Assembly (NCBI GenBank): GCA_963844625.1
Contig: CAWJPF010000012.1
Coordinates: forward strand, 248,001-312,000
Reading direction: 5' to 3'
Source: Palsa-504 sp963844625
Lineage (GTDB): Bacteria; Actinomycetota; Actinomycetes; Streptosporangiales; Streptosporangiaceae
DNA length: 64,000 nt
The position numbers and the translations under genes are program-made. Of the stretch, positions 55,164 through 63,281 are shown one piece after another; positions within the stretch are counted from its first letter, which is position 1, and each line of letters begins with the position of its first letter. A model generated the notes under the pieces. It did not search any database and had not been told where the DNA came from. It saw nothing but the letters and a program-made list of their open reading frames with translations.

Positions 55164-56372
55164 ATGCAAAACAGGGATGTGCTCATATCCGGCGCTGGCA
55201 TCGCGGGGCCCGCTTTGGCGTACTGGCTAAGCGAGCACGGCTTCGCCACGACCGTGGTGGAGCGTGCGCCGGCCCCGCGCGCCGGGGGCCAGACGGTCGA
55301 CCTGCGCGGGGCGGGACGTACGATCATCGAGCGGATGGGACTGACGGACCGGGTGCGGGGGGTGAGCGTCGGCCAGCGCGGCATTGCCTTCGTCGGTGCC
55401 GACGGCCAGATCGCGGCGCGAATGCCGGCGGAGCTATTCGGCGGCGAGGGGATCGTCTCCGAAGTCGAGGTGCTGCGCGGCGATCTTGGCCAGGTTCTCT
55501 ACGAGGCGACCGTCCCGGCTACCGAGTACCTGTTCGATGACACGGCCCGCAGGCTCGACCAGGATGATGAAGGCGTCACGGTCACCTTCGAGAAAGCACG
55601 CCCGCGGCGGTTTGGCCTGGTAATCGGGGCTGATGGGCTGAACTCGGCGGTACGCGGCCTGGTGTTCGGCCCCCAGGCGCAGTACGTCCGCCCGCTCGGC
55701 TGCTACACGGCCTGGTTCACCGCGCCCGACGAGTTCGATCTCGGCGGCTGGTTCCTCATGCACAACGCCCCCGGCGGGCTCGTGGCCTCGATACGGCCGG
55801 GACGGGTCCCCGGCGAGGTCAAGGCCGGGCTTAGCTTCCGCTCGGCGCCCATCGGCTACGACCCCCGCGACACCGCCTCGCAGATGGACATCCTGGCGTC
55901 CCGCTTTTCCGGCGCTGGATGGGAGGTCCCACGGCTGCTCAAAGCCATGCGCACCGCACCCGACTTCTTCTTTGACACGATCGCCCAGGTGCGCCTCGAC
56001 CGCTGGTCCAGCCGCCGGGTCGCGCTGGTCGGCGATGCCGGCTACTGCCCGACACCGCTTACCGGCCTGGGCACCAGCCTGGCCCTGGTCGGTGCCTATG
56101 TCCTCGCGGGCGAGCTGGCCGCAGCCGATGGCGATCACCACGTCGCCTTCGCCCGCTACGAGCAGATCACGCGGCCCTATGTCACCCGGGGCCAGCAGCT
56201 GCCCCCGGGCGGAATCAGGGGCTTCGCGCCGGACAGCGCCATCGCCATCGGCCTGCGGACCGCATCGATGCGCTGGATGGGCCGCTGGCCAATACGGAAC
56301 CTGCTGGCCCGGCAGTTCGCCAAAGCTGCCGACATCGAGCTCCCCGACTACGCCCCCCGGGCCAGACGGTAG
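55164..56372 (+). CDS. FAD-dependent monooxygenase
   Basis: 402 residues, ATG 55164. Class A flavoprotein hydroxylase: DVLISGAGIAGPALAYWLSE (GxGxxG), DLRGAGRTIIERMGLTDRVR, LRGDLGQVLYEA, the DG motif LVIGADGLNSAVRGL, and VALVGDAGYCPTPLTGLGTS for the second FAD contact. These enzymes hydroxylate aromatic or polyketide-like compounds with NAD(P)H and O2. It is distinct from the TetX-like protein at 22994 (different substrate-domain sequence). It is under probable control of the GntR-TetR regulator, so a role in inducible detoxification or tailoring is inferred; the substrate is unknown. Confidence 0.9.
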   Translation: MQNRDVLISGAGIAGPALAYWLSEHGFATTVVERAPAPRAGGQTVDLRGAGRTIIERMGLTDRVRGVSVGQRGIAFVGADGQIAARMPAELFGGEGIVSEVEVLRGDLGQVLYEATVPATEYLFDDTARRLDQDDEGVTVTFEKARPRRFGLVIGADGLNSAVRGLVFGPQAQYVRPLGCYTAWFTAPDEFDLGGWFLMHNAPGGLVASIRPGRVPGEVKAGLSFRSAPIGYDPRDTASQMDILASRFSGAGWEVPRLLKAMRTAPDFFFDTIAQVRLDRWSSRRVALVGDAGYCPTPLTGLGTSLALVGAYVLAGELAAADGDHHVAFARYEQITRPYVTRGQQLPPGGIRGFAPDSAIAIGLRTASMRWMGRWPIRNLLARQFAKAADIELPDYAPRARR

Positions 56373-56701
56373 ATCGGTTACCACGTTCGCACATAAGGTC
56401 CGATGCTTGTATCCGCCCACTGGCGGTTCCCCGGCTGGAATAGCACTGGCCGGCCTCGCGTTCTTACCTCCTGTCGATGCGCTAGTGTCCCCCGGGCTCT
56501 AATCAGTGCCTTCATGGAATACCGTCCGGCTGGAGCCATGATGCGCCTTTCGCCGTGAGGCGACCTGCGCACCGGCCACGGCACGCCCTCGCGAGCACAC
56601 GCTCCCGGGGGCGCTGTCATGTCCGGACCCGTCCGTCGCTGGCCGGGACGGCACAAAGCGCCCCTTGCAGGACGAGCACGGGGCAGCGTCCGGGAACCGC
56701 C
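56373..56701. other. Intergenic region
   Basis: About 330 bases between the monooxygenase and a hydrolase fragment. No gene, hairpin or promoter I can support. Confidence 0.45.
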
Positions 56702-56878
56702 GCCTGCCCCGGCGCCCTGCGCGGCAGCTTCGCGGCCTACCGCGCGCTCGATGCCACCATCGCGCAGAACGAGCGGCGCAAGACCCGTCGGCTGACCCTA
56801 CCCGTCCTGGCGATCGGCGGAGCGCAAGGCATCGGTCCAGGGGCCGCGAACACGATGAAGCTCGAACGCGTCGGCGGC
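56702..56878 (+). pseudogene. Alpha/beta-hydrolase (epoxide-hydrolase-like) fragment
   Basis: The plus strand encodes LRGSFAAYRALDATIAQNER, RKTRRLTLPVLAIGGAQGIG, ANTMKL, the late cap-to-Asp region of dehalogenase/epoxide-hydrolase-type proteins. Both the nucleophile part and the catalytic His part are missing. Only about 59 codons survive. Confidence 0.6.
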
Positions 56879-56975
56879 TGCAGAAAAAGCCGCTCCAGGC
56901 GACTAGCGAAATGAAATGGTGGCGTGCGCTAAGCTCCGGGGGCAAAATGGCCGGGTGACATCCGCTTGGTCCACA

Positions 56976-58829
56976 ATGCCCGAGATGATTGCCCTGCGCG
57001 ACACGGACCCGCGCGAGGTGGGTATATACCGGTTGCTCGGCCGCCTCGGGGAAGGCGGGCAGGGCGTTGTGTTCCTGGCTGAGGGTCCTACCGGAAGCTG
57101 GGCGGCGGTCAAGCTTCTGTCGCCAACCACGGACCCACAGGTCCGGAGCCGCTTTCTGAAGGAGGTCGCCGCAGCGCAGCGGGTCGCCCGGTTCTGTACC
57201 GCGCAAGTTCTGGACGCGGGGATCTTCGAACGGCGGCCGTTCATTGTCAGTGAATACGTCAGCGGGCCATCGCTGATAGAGGTCGTCGAGCAACTCGGGC
57301 CTCACGGCAGCCCTGCACTCGAGCGCATCGCCGTCGCAACGCTGACCGCGCTGGGCGCAGTGCATGCCGCCGGGATGGTGCATCGCGACTTCAAGCCTGC
57401 CAATGTCCTGCTCGGGCCAGACGGGCCAGTGGTGATCGACTTCGGGCTGGCGGCCGTTCCCGGGATGACCACGGACCTTTCTGGCGAGGTCGCCTTGGGA
57501 ACTCCAGCGTTCATGGCACCTGAGCAGCTGGCCGCGACCCGAGTGACCGCAGCGGCCGACATGTGGTCGTGGGCTGTGACGATGGTATTCGCGGGTACCG
57601 GTGAGTTGCCCTTCAGGGGCGAGTCTTTGACCGCCACTGCATTCGCCATTCTTCATTCCGAGCCAAATGTGGGCAGGCTTCCCGAACCACTGGGTTCGCT
57701 GGTCCACCGCTGCCTTAACAAGGACCCAGCTGCCAGGCCATCGGCCCGCGGCGTGCTTGGCGAGCTGGTGGCCGCCGGAGCGCGGCTCGTGGGACCGATG
57801 CCGCCAATGGCGTCCGCTCTGGCCGTGGATGAGGAGGCATCCAGCTCACAGCGTGCGTCTGCCGTACCGCCGAAGCCGCGGCACGGCAGCGGCGATGGCC
57901 TGATCGGCGCCCGGCCGGCGTCCAGACCCCGGTCGGCGCGGCGCAGGAGCGGCCGCGCCCGGCGGCGTCGGCGGGCAGCTGTGCTGCTGGCCGCGATTGT
58001 GCTGGTTCTCGGCGCTGGCGTGCTCGCACTCACTCTTCCCCGGCACGGCGCAGCGTCTGAGCGGCTAGCGGGTAGCGATGCTCCGACCGGCCGGGCGCTC
58101 GCCGGTGCGGCCACGGCTAGATCGGAAGCCGTTACCTGGATCTTGCAGCAGGTCAGCAAGGCCGCAATCGTGTCGTGCGATCCGCAGGTATGCACGGATC
58201 TGGTCAGCAGAGGCTTCCCGTCCGCGAACCTGTTGACGCTCGGGCCTGGGTCGACAGATCCACTCGGTTCTGCTCTAGTGGTCGCCACTGCCGCTATCCG
58301 AGCCCAGTTCGGCGGTCGGCTGGCCTCCGTCTACGCCCCGGCCATCATCGCGAGCTTCGGCTCCGGGAACGCCAGGATCGACATCCGGTTGGTGTTTCCC
58401 GGCGGCGCCGCCAGCTACCGCGCCGTTCAGCAGACGGCGCTGCGCGCCAGGAAGACTGCCGGCGCCCAGCTGCTGACGAACAGCCAGATCGCGGTCTCGG
58501 CCACAGCCAGGGCACAGCTTCTCAGCGGCGATATTGATCCGCGGCTGCCGCAGCTCCTCGCCATCATGGCCGCTAGCCACGCGGTGAGCATCGTGGACTT
58601 CGTCAACCAATCGCCTGGTGGCGGACCTGCCAGCCTGCTGCGGTCAGTGGACTTGGCCACGGTGGACAGCGCAGCGCACCTGCCTGGTGCCGCATACCTC
58701 GGCTGGATGCAAGCGTTCATCGACGCGCAGCAAGCCCAATATCTTCCCGCATGGCTGCATCAGGTCACGCTGAGTGCTGGCGAAGCCGTGCTGAGGTTCG
58801 GGTACGGCGCGCCGAGCCCGCTTAGCTAG
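56976..58829 (+). CDS. Membrane-anchored Ser/Thr protein kinase (PknB-type)
   Basis: 617 residues from ATG 56976 (GTG 56955 is an alternative start). The kinase domain (about 15-275) is complete: Gly loop LGRLGEGGQGVVFLAE, Lys46 in AAVKLL, HRDFKPANVLL with Asp138, VIDFGLAAV with Asp155 for Mg, and GTPAFMAPEQLAA. A basic, Pro/Arg-rich linker leads to one membrane helix at about 333-353 (AVLLAAIVLVLGAGVLALTL). The external C-terminal domain of about 250 residues (SEAVTWILQQVSKAAIVSCD, ATAAIRAQFGGRLASVYAPA) is not PASTA and I do not recognise it. It presumably senses an outside signal and phosphorylates cytoplasmic targets. It stands alone. Confidence 0.9.
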   Translation: MPEMIALRDTDPREVGIYRLLGRLGEGGQGVVFLAEGPTGSWAAVKLLSPTTDPQVRSRFLKEVAAAQRVARFCTAQVLDAGIFERRPFIVSEYVSGPSLIEVVEQLGPHGSPALERIAVATLTALGAVHAAGMVHRDFKPANVLLGPDGPVVIDFGLAAVPGMTTDLSGEVALGTPAFMAPEQLAATRVTAAADMWSWAVTMVFAGTGELPFRGESLTATAFAILHSEPNVGRLPEPLGSLVHRCLNKDPAARPSARGVLGELVAAGARLVGPMPPMASALAVDEEASSSQRASAVPPKPRHGSGDGLIGARPASRPRSARRRSGRARRRRRAAVLLAAIVLVLGAGVLALTLPRHGAASERLAGSDAPTGRALAGAATARSEAVTWILQQVSKAAIVSCDPQVCTDLVSRGFPSANLLTLGPGSTDPLGSALVVATAAIRAQFGGRLASVYAPAIIASFGSGNARIDIRLVFPGGAASYRAVQQTALRARKTAGAQLLTNSQIAVSATARAQLLSGDIDPRLPQLLAIMAASHAVSIVDFVNQSPGGGPASLLRSVDLATVDSAAHLPGAAYLGWMQAFIDAQQAQYLPAWLHQVTLSAGEAVLRFGYGAPSPLS

Positions 58830-59387
58830 CCGAGATCCGGGACTGGTACCCAGCGGCTCGCCCCGGCTGGGCGACGTCGCAGCGCAGCCAGGCTCACCCG
58901 TGTGACCGTGGCTAGCTCGGGGCTGAGGTGCGGGAAGAAAAGTGAGCACGATCGCTTCCTGCTGGCTGGTGATTTCAGGTCAGCTCCTGACCGGCCACCA
59001 GCAGTCGCCGCAGGTGGTGCGGTCCGACAGAGCCGGGCATAGGTCCAGCTGCGCGGCCGGAGCGCCCTTGCGCTCCCCTCCTCGCCTGCGCGAGGACGCT
59101 ACCGGCCCGCAGCGTGACGGCCTGGGTAACCGTCCTGACTCCGCTGGATCCCAGAAGGTACAATCCTGGTACGTCTAGGAAGAAACAAGAAACTTTTTGA
59201 ACTCTAGACACCATAGATCAGCACAAATAGGAAGTAAAGAGCATATGCAAGATGAGTCAAGAAGAGAGTCGCAGATCCGTGCCCGTTAACCGCCCGTGGG
59301 AGAGCTAGAATCTTCTATCCTCTTCGGAGAGGGATGGTCACGTGGCCGGTGGCGGGACTAGCGTCGGCTCGCGGGAAGGACGTGCAC
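58830..59387. other. Long gap including an AT-rich patch
   Basis: About 560 bases without a protein gene. From about 59150 to 59330 the base composition drops sharply (runs such as gaagaaacaagaaactttttg and aaataggaagtaaagagcat, quoted in part), unlike anything else in the window. It precedes the XRE-type gene and may hold its promoter, a small RNA or foreign DNA. Confidence 0.5.
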
Positions 59388-59786
59388 ATGGCCGGTGAGG
59401 ACTGGCAGCGGCTCGCCGATTACGTCGTCGCACGCCGAGTCGAGCTTGGCATGCGGGACAGGCGGGCCTTTGCCGAGGCGACCGGGGTGACCGAGCGGAC
59501 GCTGGGAAAGCTCGAGAATGGCCAGCACGTTTCCCCCAGCACCCTCGGTATGGTCGAGAACCGGCTCGGCTGGGCCCCGGGTTCATGCCGACGGATACTG
59601 GCAGGCGGGGAACCTAAGGTGGGGTCGCCGGACCTTGGGCCTGGCGAGTATGAGGACCCGACGCTGGGGCATATCGCGAGCACTCCGGGACTGCCTCCCG
59701 AGGTGGTTCGCGGCCTCGTCGCCCTGGCCCGGAACTGGCGGCAAGGCGACGACGGCACAGACGAGCAAGCCCGGCGGCGCACTTGA
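59388..59786 (+). CDS. XRE-type helix-turn-helix protein
   Basis: 132 residues from ATG 59388 (an in-frame start at 59334 lacks a better signal). Residues 5-65 form a Cro/CI-type HTH (LADYVVARRVELGMRDRRAF, AEATGVTERTLGKLENGQHV, SPSTLGMVENRLGWAPGS). The C-terminal half is a flexible acidic stretch followed by a short helix (PPEVVRGLVALARNWRQG). Such small XRE proteins are abundant in actinomycetes, often paired with DUF397 genes, but none follows here. It lies directly after the AT-rich patch. Target unknown. Confidence 0.8.
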   Translation: MAGEDWQRLADYVVARRVELGMRDRRAFAEATGVTERTLGKLENGQHVSPSTLGMVENRLGWAPGSCRRILAGGEPKVGSPDLGPGEYEDPTLGHIASTPGLPPEVVRGLVALARNWRQGDDGTDEQARRRT

Positions 59787-60156
59787 CCGCCGGATGTCTA
59801 CTTCACGAACCGCTGACGCATTCGGCCCGAGATGATCGGAGCTGCCCGAGGCTTAGTGCGGTCGCTCCTGAGCCCGCATTCGACGGCACGCACCGACGTT
59901 AGGCCTACCTCAGCGGAGTTAGCCCGGGACTGGCCGCATCCCAGTATGCGCAAAGGGTGGATATCCGAGAGGGACTTGAAGTCTCATGTCTGTGACCTGC
60001 GGCTTTGCCTGTCTGGCTCAGGATGAGAGAGCATAACTGCAGGTCAGAGACTTGCGGATGTGTCCGAGGGGGACTGCATCAAAAACCCATGCGTCTTGAC
60101 GAGGGAGTTCGCGCTTGACAATGGTGCCTGATGGTGGCGACGGCGGCCGGCCTACC
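59787..60156. other. Intergenic region
   Basis: About 370 bases between two convergent genes. A few short frames are open, none with recognisable protein sequence; no strong terminator stem was found. Confidence 0.45.
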
Positions 60157-61302
60157 TCAGCGCAATTGCCGAAAGAACTGGCGAACGTCGGCGACGAGCA
60201 AGTCGGGTTCTTCCATGGCCGCGAAGTGGCCGCCGCGGTCGAACTCGCTCCAGTACACGATGTTGTTGGACAATTCGGCAAAGCGCCTGATAGGCGGCGC
60301 GATCTCGTAAGGAAATACAGCCACGCCGGTTGGCGCCGTCGAATGAGCCGGTGGACCCCACGCCCCGCTTCGTGCAGCTTCGAAATAGAGGCGGGCTGAT
60401 GATCCCGCGGTTCCCGTTAGCCAGTACAGCGTGACGTTGGTAAGCATCTGATCGCGGTCGACGGCATCGTCAGGCAGATCACCGTCGGTCCATTCACGGA
60501 ACTTCTCCACGATCCAGGCGAGCTGGCCCGCCGGTGAATCGGTTAGGGCGTAGGCGAGCGTCTGCGGGCGGGTCGATTGGATAGCGCCGTATCCCATCCC
60601 GGTGTTCCTGAATTGCCGCATCCGGTTAAGGCGGTCCTGCTCGACGTCGGTCAGATCAGGCTGGTCAAGCTCGCCTTGCGGAAAAAGCATGTTCAGGTGC
60701 ACGCCGATAATGCGGCCGGCAGCACTGACCCCGAGTTCCCTGGAGATGGACGCGCCCCAGTCCCCGCCCTGAGCGCCGTAGCGCTCGTAGCCCAGCCGCG
60801 TCATGAGCTCGTCCCATGCCACTGCGATCCGGTGCACGTCCCAGCCTGGCTCGTGCGTCGGACCGGAAAAGCCGTAGCCGGGGATGGAAGGAACCACGAG
60901 GTGGAATGCGTCGGCTGGATCGCCGCCGTGCGCCCCGGGGTCGGTGAGCGGGCCGATGACTTCGGTGAATTCCACGATCGAGCCTGGCCAGCCGTGGGTC
61001 ATGATCAGCGGCAAGGCGTCGGGCTCGGGCGAGCGTACGTGCATGAAGTGCACGCGCTGCCCCTGGATCATCGTGGTGAACTGCGGGAAGTCGTTCAACT
61101 GTCGCTCGTGTACCCGCCAGTCGTATGCCGTGCGCCAATACTCGGCGAGGTCGCGCAGGTACCCAAGCGGTATACCGTAGTCCCAGCCGACGCCCTGGAG
61201 CTGATCGGGCCAGCGCGTTCTCGCGAGCCTGGACCGCAGGTCGTCCAGATCGGCTTGCGGAATCTCGATGCGGAAGGGGCGGATCTGCCCATCGTTTGCC
61301 AT
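60157..61302 (-). CDS. Epoxide hydrolase (EHN-type N-terminus)
   Basis: 381 residues from ATG 61302 (MANDGQIRPFRIEIPQADLD). The N-terminal epoxide-hydrolase leader (DLRSRLARTRWPD, YLRDLAEYWRTAYDWRVHER) wraps the alpha/beta-hydrolase core. Oxyanion motif THGWPGSIVEF; nucleophile Asp in GAQGGDWGASISRELG; cap; and catalytic His in FDRGGHFAAMEEPDLL. The expected reaction is hydrolysis of epoxides to diols, by the microsomal-type mechanism. The length is typical. It is convergent with the XRE-type gene and has no operon partner. Longer upstream frames are not supported by similarity. Confidence 0.92.
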   Translation of the reverse strand: MANDGQIRPFRIEIPQADLDDLRSRLARTRWPDQLQGVGWDYGIPLGYLRDLAEYWRTAYDWRVHERQLNDFPQFTTMIQGQRVHFMHVRSPEPDALPLIMTHGWPGSIVEFTEVIGPLTDPGAHGGDPADAFHLVVPSIPGYGFSGPTHEPGWDVHRIAVAWDELMTRLGYERYGAQGGDWGASISRELGVSAAGRIIGVHLNMLFPQGELDQPDLTDVEQDRLNRMRQFRNTGMGYGAIQSTRPQTLAYALTDSPAGQLAWIVEKFREWTDGDLPDDAVDRDQMLTNVTLYWLTGTAGSSARLYFEAARSGAWGPPAHSTAPTGVAVFPYEIAPPIRRFAELSNNIVYWSEFDRGGHFAAMEEPDLLVADVRQFFRQLR

Positions 61303-61521
61303 GCCGCTAACGCTAGACGTCGTTGCGGACGAATACTGTCCGCAATGACCGGGGCGGGCGGTCAAAGTAAGGCATGACGAGAAGCGGAGATGCCACATCC
61401 GTTCAGAAGAATAAAGATCAGTATCCCGAACGTATGCGGCTGTCCGTTCGACGCAACGCTGCGCCTGGGACGCTGTGATGTCGCGGTCGACGGTTGACCG
61501 GCTGGGGCCGGTGCCTAGACG

Positions 61522-61752
61522 GTGAATGCGGGCGTTTCCGTGCGGGGAGCGATGATTACTGGGAGTCAGCTCGTGCTTAACAGTGATTCCGTGCTCGGCT
61601 ACCGTCGCCCTGCGATGCTCGGCGGGGCGGCCAGCGCCGATCCCGGTGTCCTCACCATCCGCTGGTACGGCACGTCCAACTACGAGTTGAACTTTCGCGA
61701 CCAGGTAGTCCTGCTCGACACGTTCTATGATCGCGGGCCGCGCATGCCCTAA
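61522..61752 (+). pseudogene. N-terminal fragment of a metallo-beta-lactamase-fold protein
   Basis: The frame reads VLTIRWYGTSNYELNFRDQV VLLDTFYDRGPRMP and then stops. This is the first beta-hairpin region of MBL-fold hydrolases (WxGTSxYEL, LLDTF). The His-x-His-x-Asp-His metal motif, which should follow, is missing. Truncated 5' fragment next to an IS5 remnant. Confidence 0.7.
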
Positions 61753-61867
61753 GGCGCCGCTGATGCTCGTCCGCTCGAAGCTCGCTATTGCCAGCACGGC
61801 GGGCCGATCATCTCCGAGCCTTTGACCGACTGGGAATCGATGACCGCCGCCGTCGGGGCTGCCTTCC

Positions 61868-62160
61868 GCCCTGCCGCGGCCCGGACAGGTCCCGCAGGTC
61901 ATCGTGCATCCGCTCGGCCGATCCGTCCGCCTGCCACTTGTCCGCGCACCAGTAGACGGTGCCCGCGGGCGGGAAGTCGGCTGGCAGTGCCCGCCACACC
62001 GGCCCGTTGTGGGTGAGGTAGCGGATCGCGTCCACGATGTCGCGCATGCACCAGCTGGCCGGGCGGCCGCCGCGCCCGGCCAGCCACGCCGGGGCCGGCA
62101 GCAGCGGCTCGCACACCGCCCACTCGGCCCCGGTCATGTCCGAGGGGTAGCGGCGGGCCC
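61868..62160 (-). mobile_element. IS5-family transposase fragment
   Basis: The minus strand carries RRYPSDMTGAEWAVCEPLLP, RDIVDAIRYLTHNGPVWRAL, PADFPPAGTVYWCADKW, the N-terminal domain of IS5-type (IS427 group) transposases common in actinomycetes. Similarity ends near 61890. The DDE catalytic part and the terminal inverted repeats are absent. Inactive remnant, probably responsible for cutting the MBL gene beside it. Confidence 0.82.
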
Positions 62161-62501
62161 GCGTACTGCGGGAGATCCCGCCCGGGCAGCACCGGCACGC
62201 CACCGCGCCGGCGGTAGCGGCTGGCTGGACATCACGATCGGCGGCAGGGTAGAACGGCACGCAGGGCTCCTGGCATCGCGCTGGATTCGACACCCATGCG
62301 ATTATCTAAGAAGCGGCGAATGGCCGCAGGCCGATCAGCCACGGGCAGTTGCCGAAGGTCACTGATCGTACCGCGAAGTTGGGTGGCGTGGGCCGGCTGG
62401 CCCGTGCCGTCCCCCGCCAGCCACTGTTGAGCTGGCTGTCGGAAACCGAGACTGACCCGGGCGCAGCCAGCAGAGAGGAATCGTTTGACTGACAGCCCGA
62501 G
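62161..62501. other. Intergenic region
   Basis: About 340 bases between the IS5 remnant and the PPOX gene, without recognisable content. Confidence 0.45.
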
Positions 62502-62966
62502 CTATTCGGTCGTGACGACGTAGGAGGGTGGTGCGTAGATGTGACTCGGTCGCAGCCGGACGATCAGCCTCTCCGCTCCTGGCTCGGGCGGTGGGGTGGC
62601 GCCTCCCATGTGCAGGTCGTACATCACTTGGTGGAAGGCACCCTCGGGGTCGTCGGTAAGTTCCGCCGTGCCCGATAGGGCTGCGTATGTGTTCTCTTCT
62701 CCCCCTGCGGGCAGGCTGTGGACCAGAAGGCTCACCCGGGGATCGCGCTGCATGTTCGCGGTCTTGCGGCGGCCCTTGATTGTGCTGAAAAGGACATCGT
62801 CGCCATCGGGCTTCACCAAGATCACCGAAGCCTGGGGAGAGCCGTCCGGATTGGTGGTCGAGAGAACCGACAAGTGGGGTCCGGAGAGAATCCGGTTGGC
62901 AGCCTGCCGCGCGGCCTCGCCTGGGCGCCCCTTCAGGTAGGGATCGCGGAACGGTTGAGTGGTCAT
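62502..62966 (-). CDS. PPOX-class (F420- or flavin-dependent) oxidoreductase
   Basis: 154 residues from ATG 62966. A split beta-barrel: LSGPHLSVLSTTNPDGSPQA SVILVKPDGDDVLFSTIKGR RKTANMQRDPRVSLLVHS is the conserved cofactor-binding half (written here in pieces), with the GRRKTxNxxRDPRVSL phosphate-binding pattern typical of F420-dependent members. Actinomycetes use such enzymes to reduce unsaturated or aromatic compounds. The length is normal, there are no partner genes, and the substrate is unknown. Confidence 0.9.
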   Translation of the reverse strand: MTTQPFRDPYLKGRPGEAARQAANRILSGPHLSVLSTTNPDGSPQASVILVKPDGDDVLFSTIKGRRKTANMQRDPRVSLLVHSLPAGGEENTYAALSGTAELTDDPEGAFHQVMYDLHMGGATPPPEPGAERLIVRLRPSHIYAPPSYVVTTE

Positions 62967-63040
62967 GTCTTTGCTGACTCAATGGCTAGTGCGAAGGAAT
63001 CGGTGCGACGCGATTCTTGCCGGCCAGGCAGTGAATCAAC

Positions 63041-63220
63041 ATGAAGGTTCTTGTGCAGGAGACGTATCTGCGGGCGTGGCAGGCCTTCGACCGCTTCGAG
63101 CACAGGTCGTCCCTGCGGACCTGGATGTACCGGATCGCCACCAACGCCTCGCTCAGCGCGTTGAGCCGAAACCGGCGGCGGCCGCCCTCCCGGCCTGGGC
63201 CCTTAGCGATGCTGACTTGG
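63041..63220 (+). pseudogene. Sigma-70 region 2 fragment (SigG-like ECF)
   Basis: The plus strand reads VQETYLRAWQAFDRFEHRSS, LRTWMYRIATNASLSALSRN, RRRPP, the sigma region 2 core-binding and -10 recognition helices of a SigG-type ECF factor. Upstream residues and all of region 4 are missing; afterwards the frame drifts into unrelated sequence. Remnant only. Confidence 0.8.
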
Positions 63221-63281
63221 CCGAGCCGACCGACGAAGGCAAACCCCTTGACACCGGCCCGCTCCTTCAGGGATGAAGATC

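Noticed and set aside
55434..56420. 328-codon minus frame opposite the flavin monooxygenase
   Set aside because: Shadow frame without domains; the monooxygenase on the plus strand is complete.
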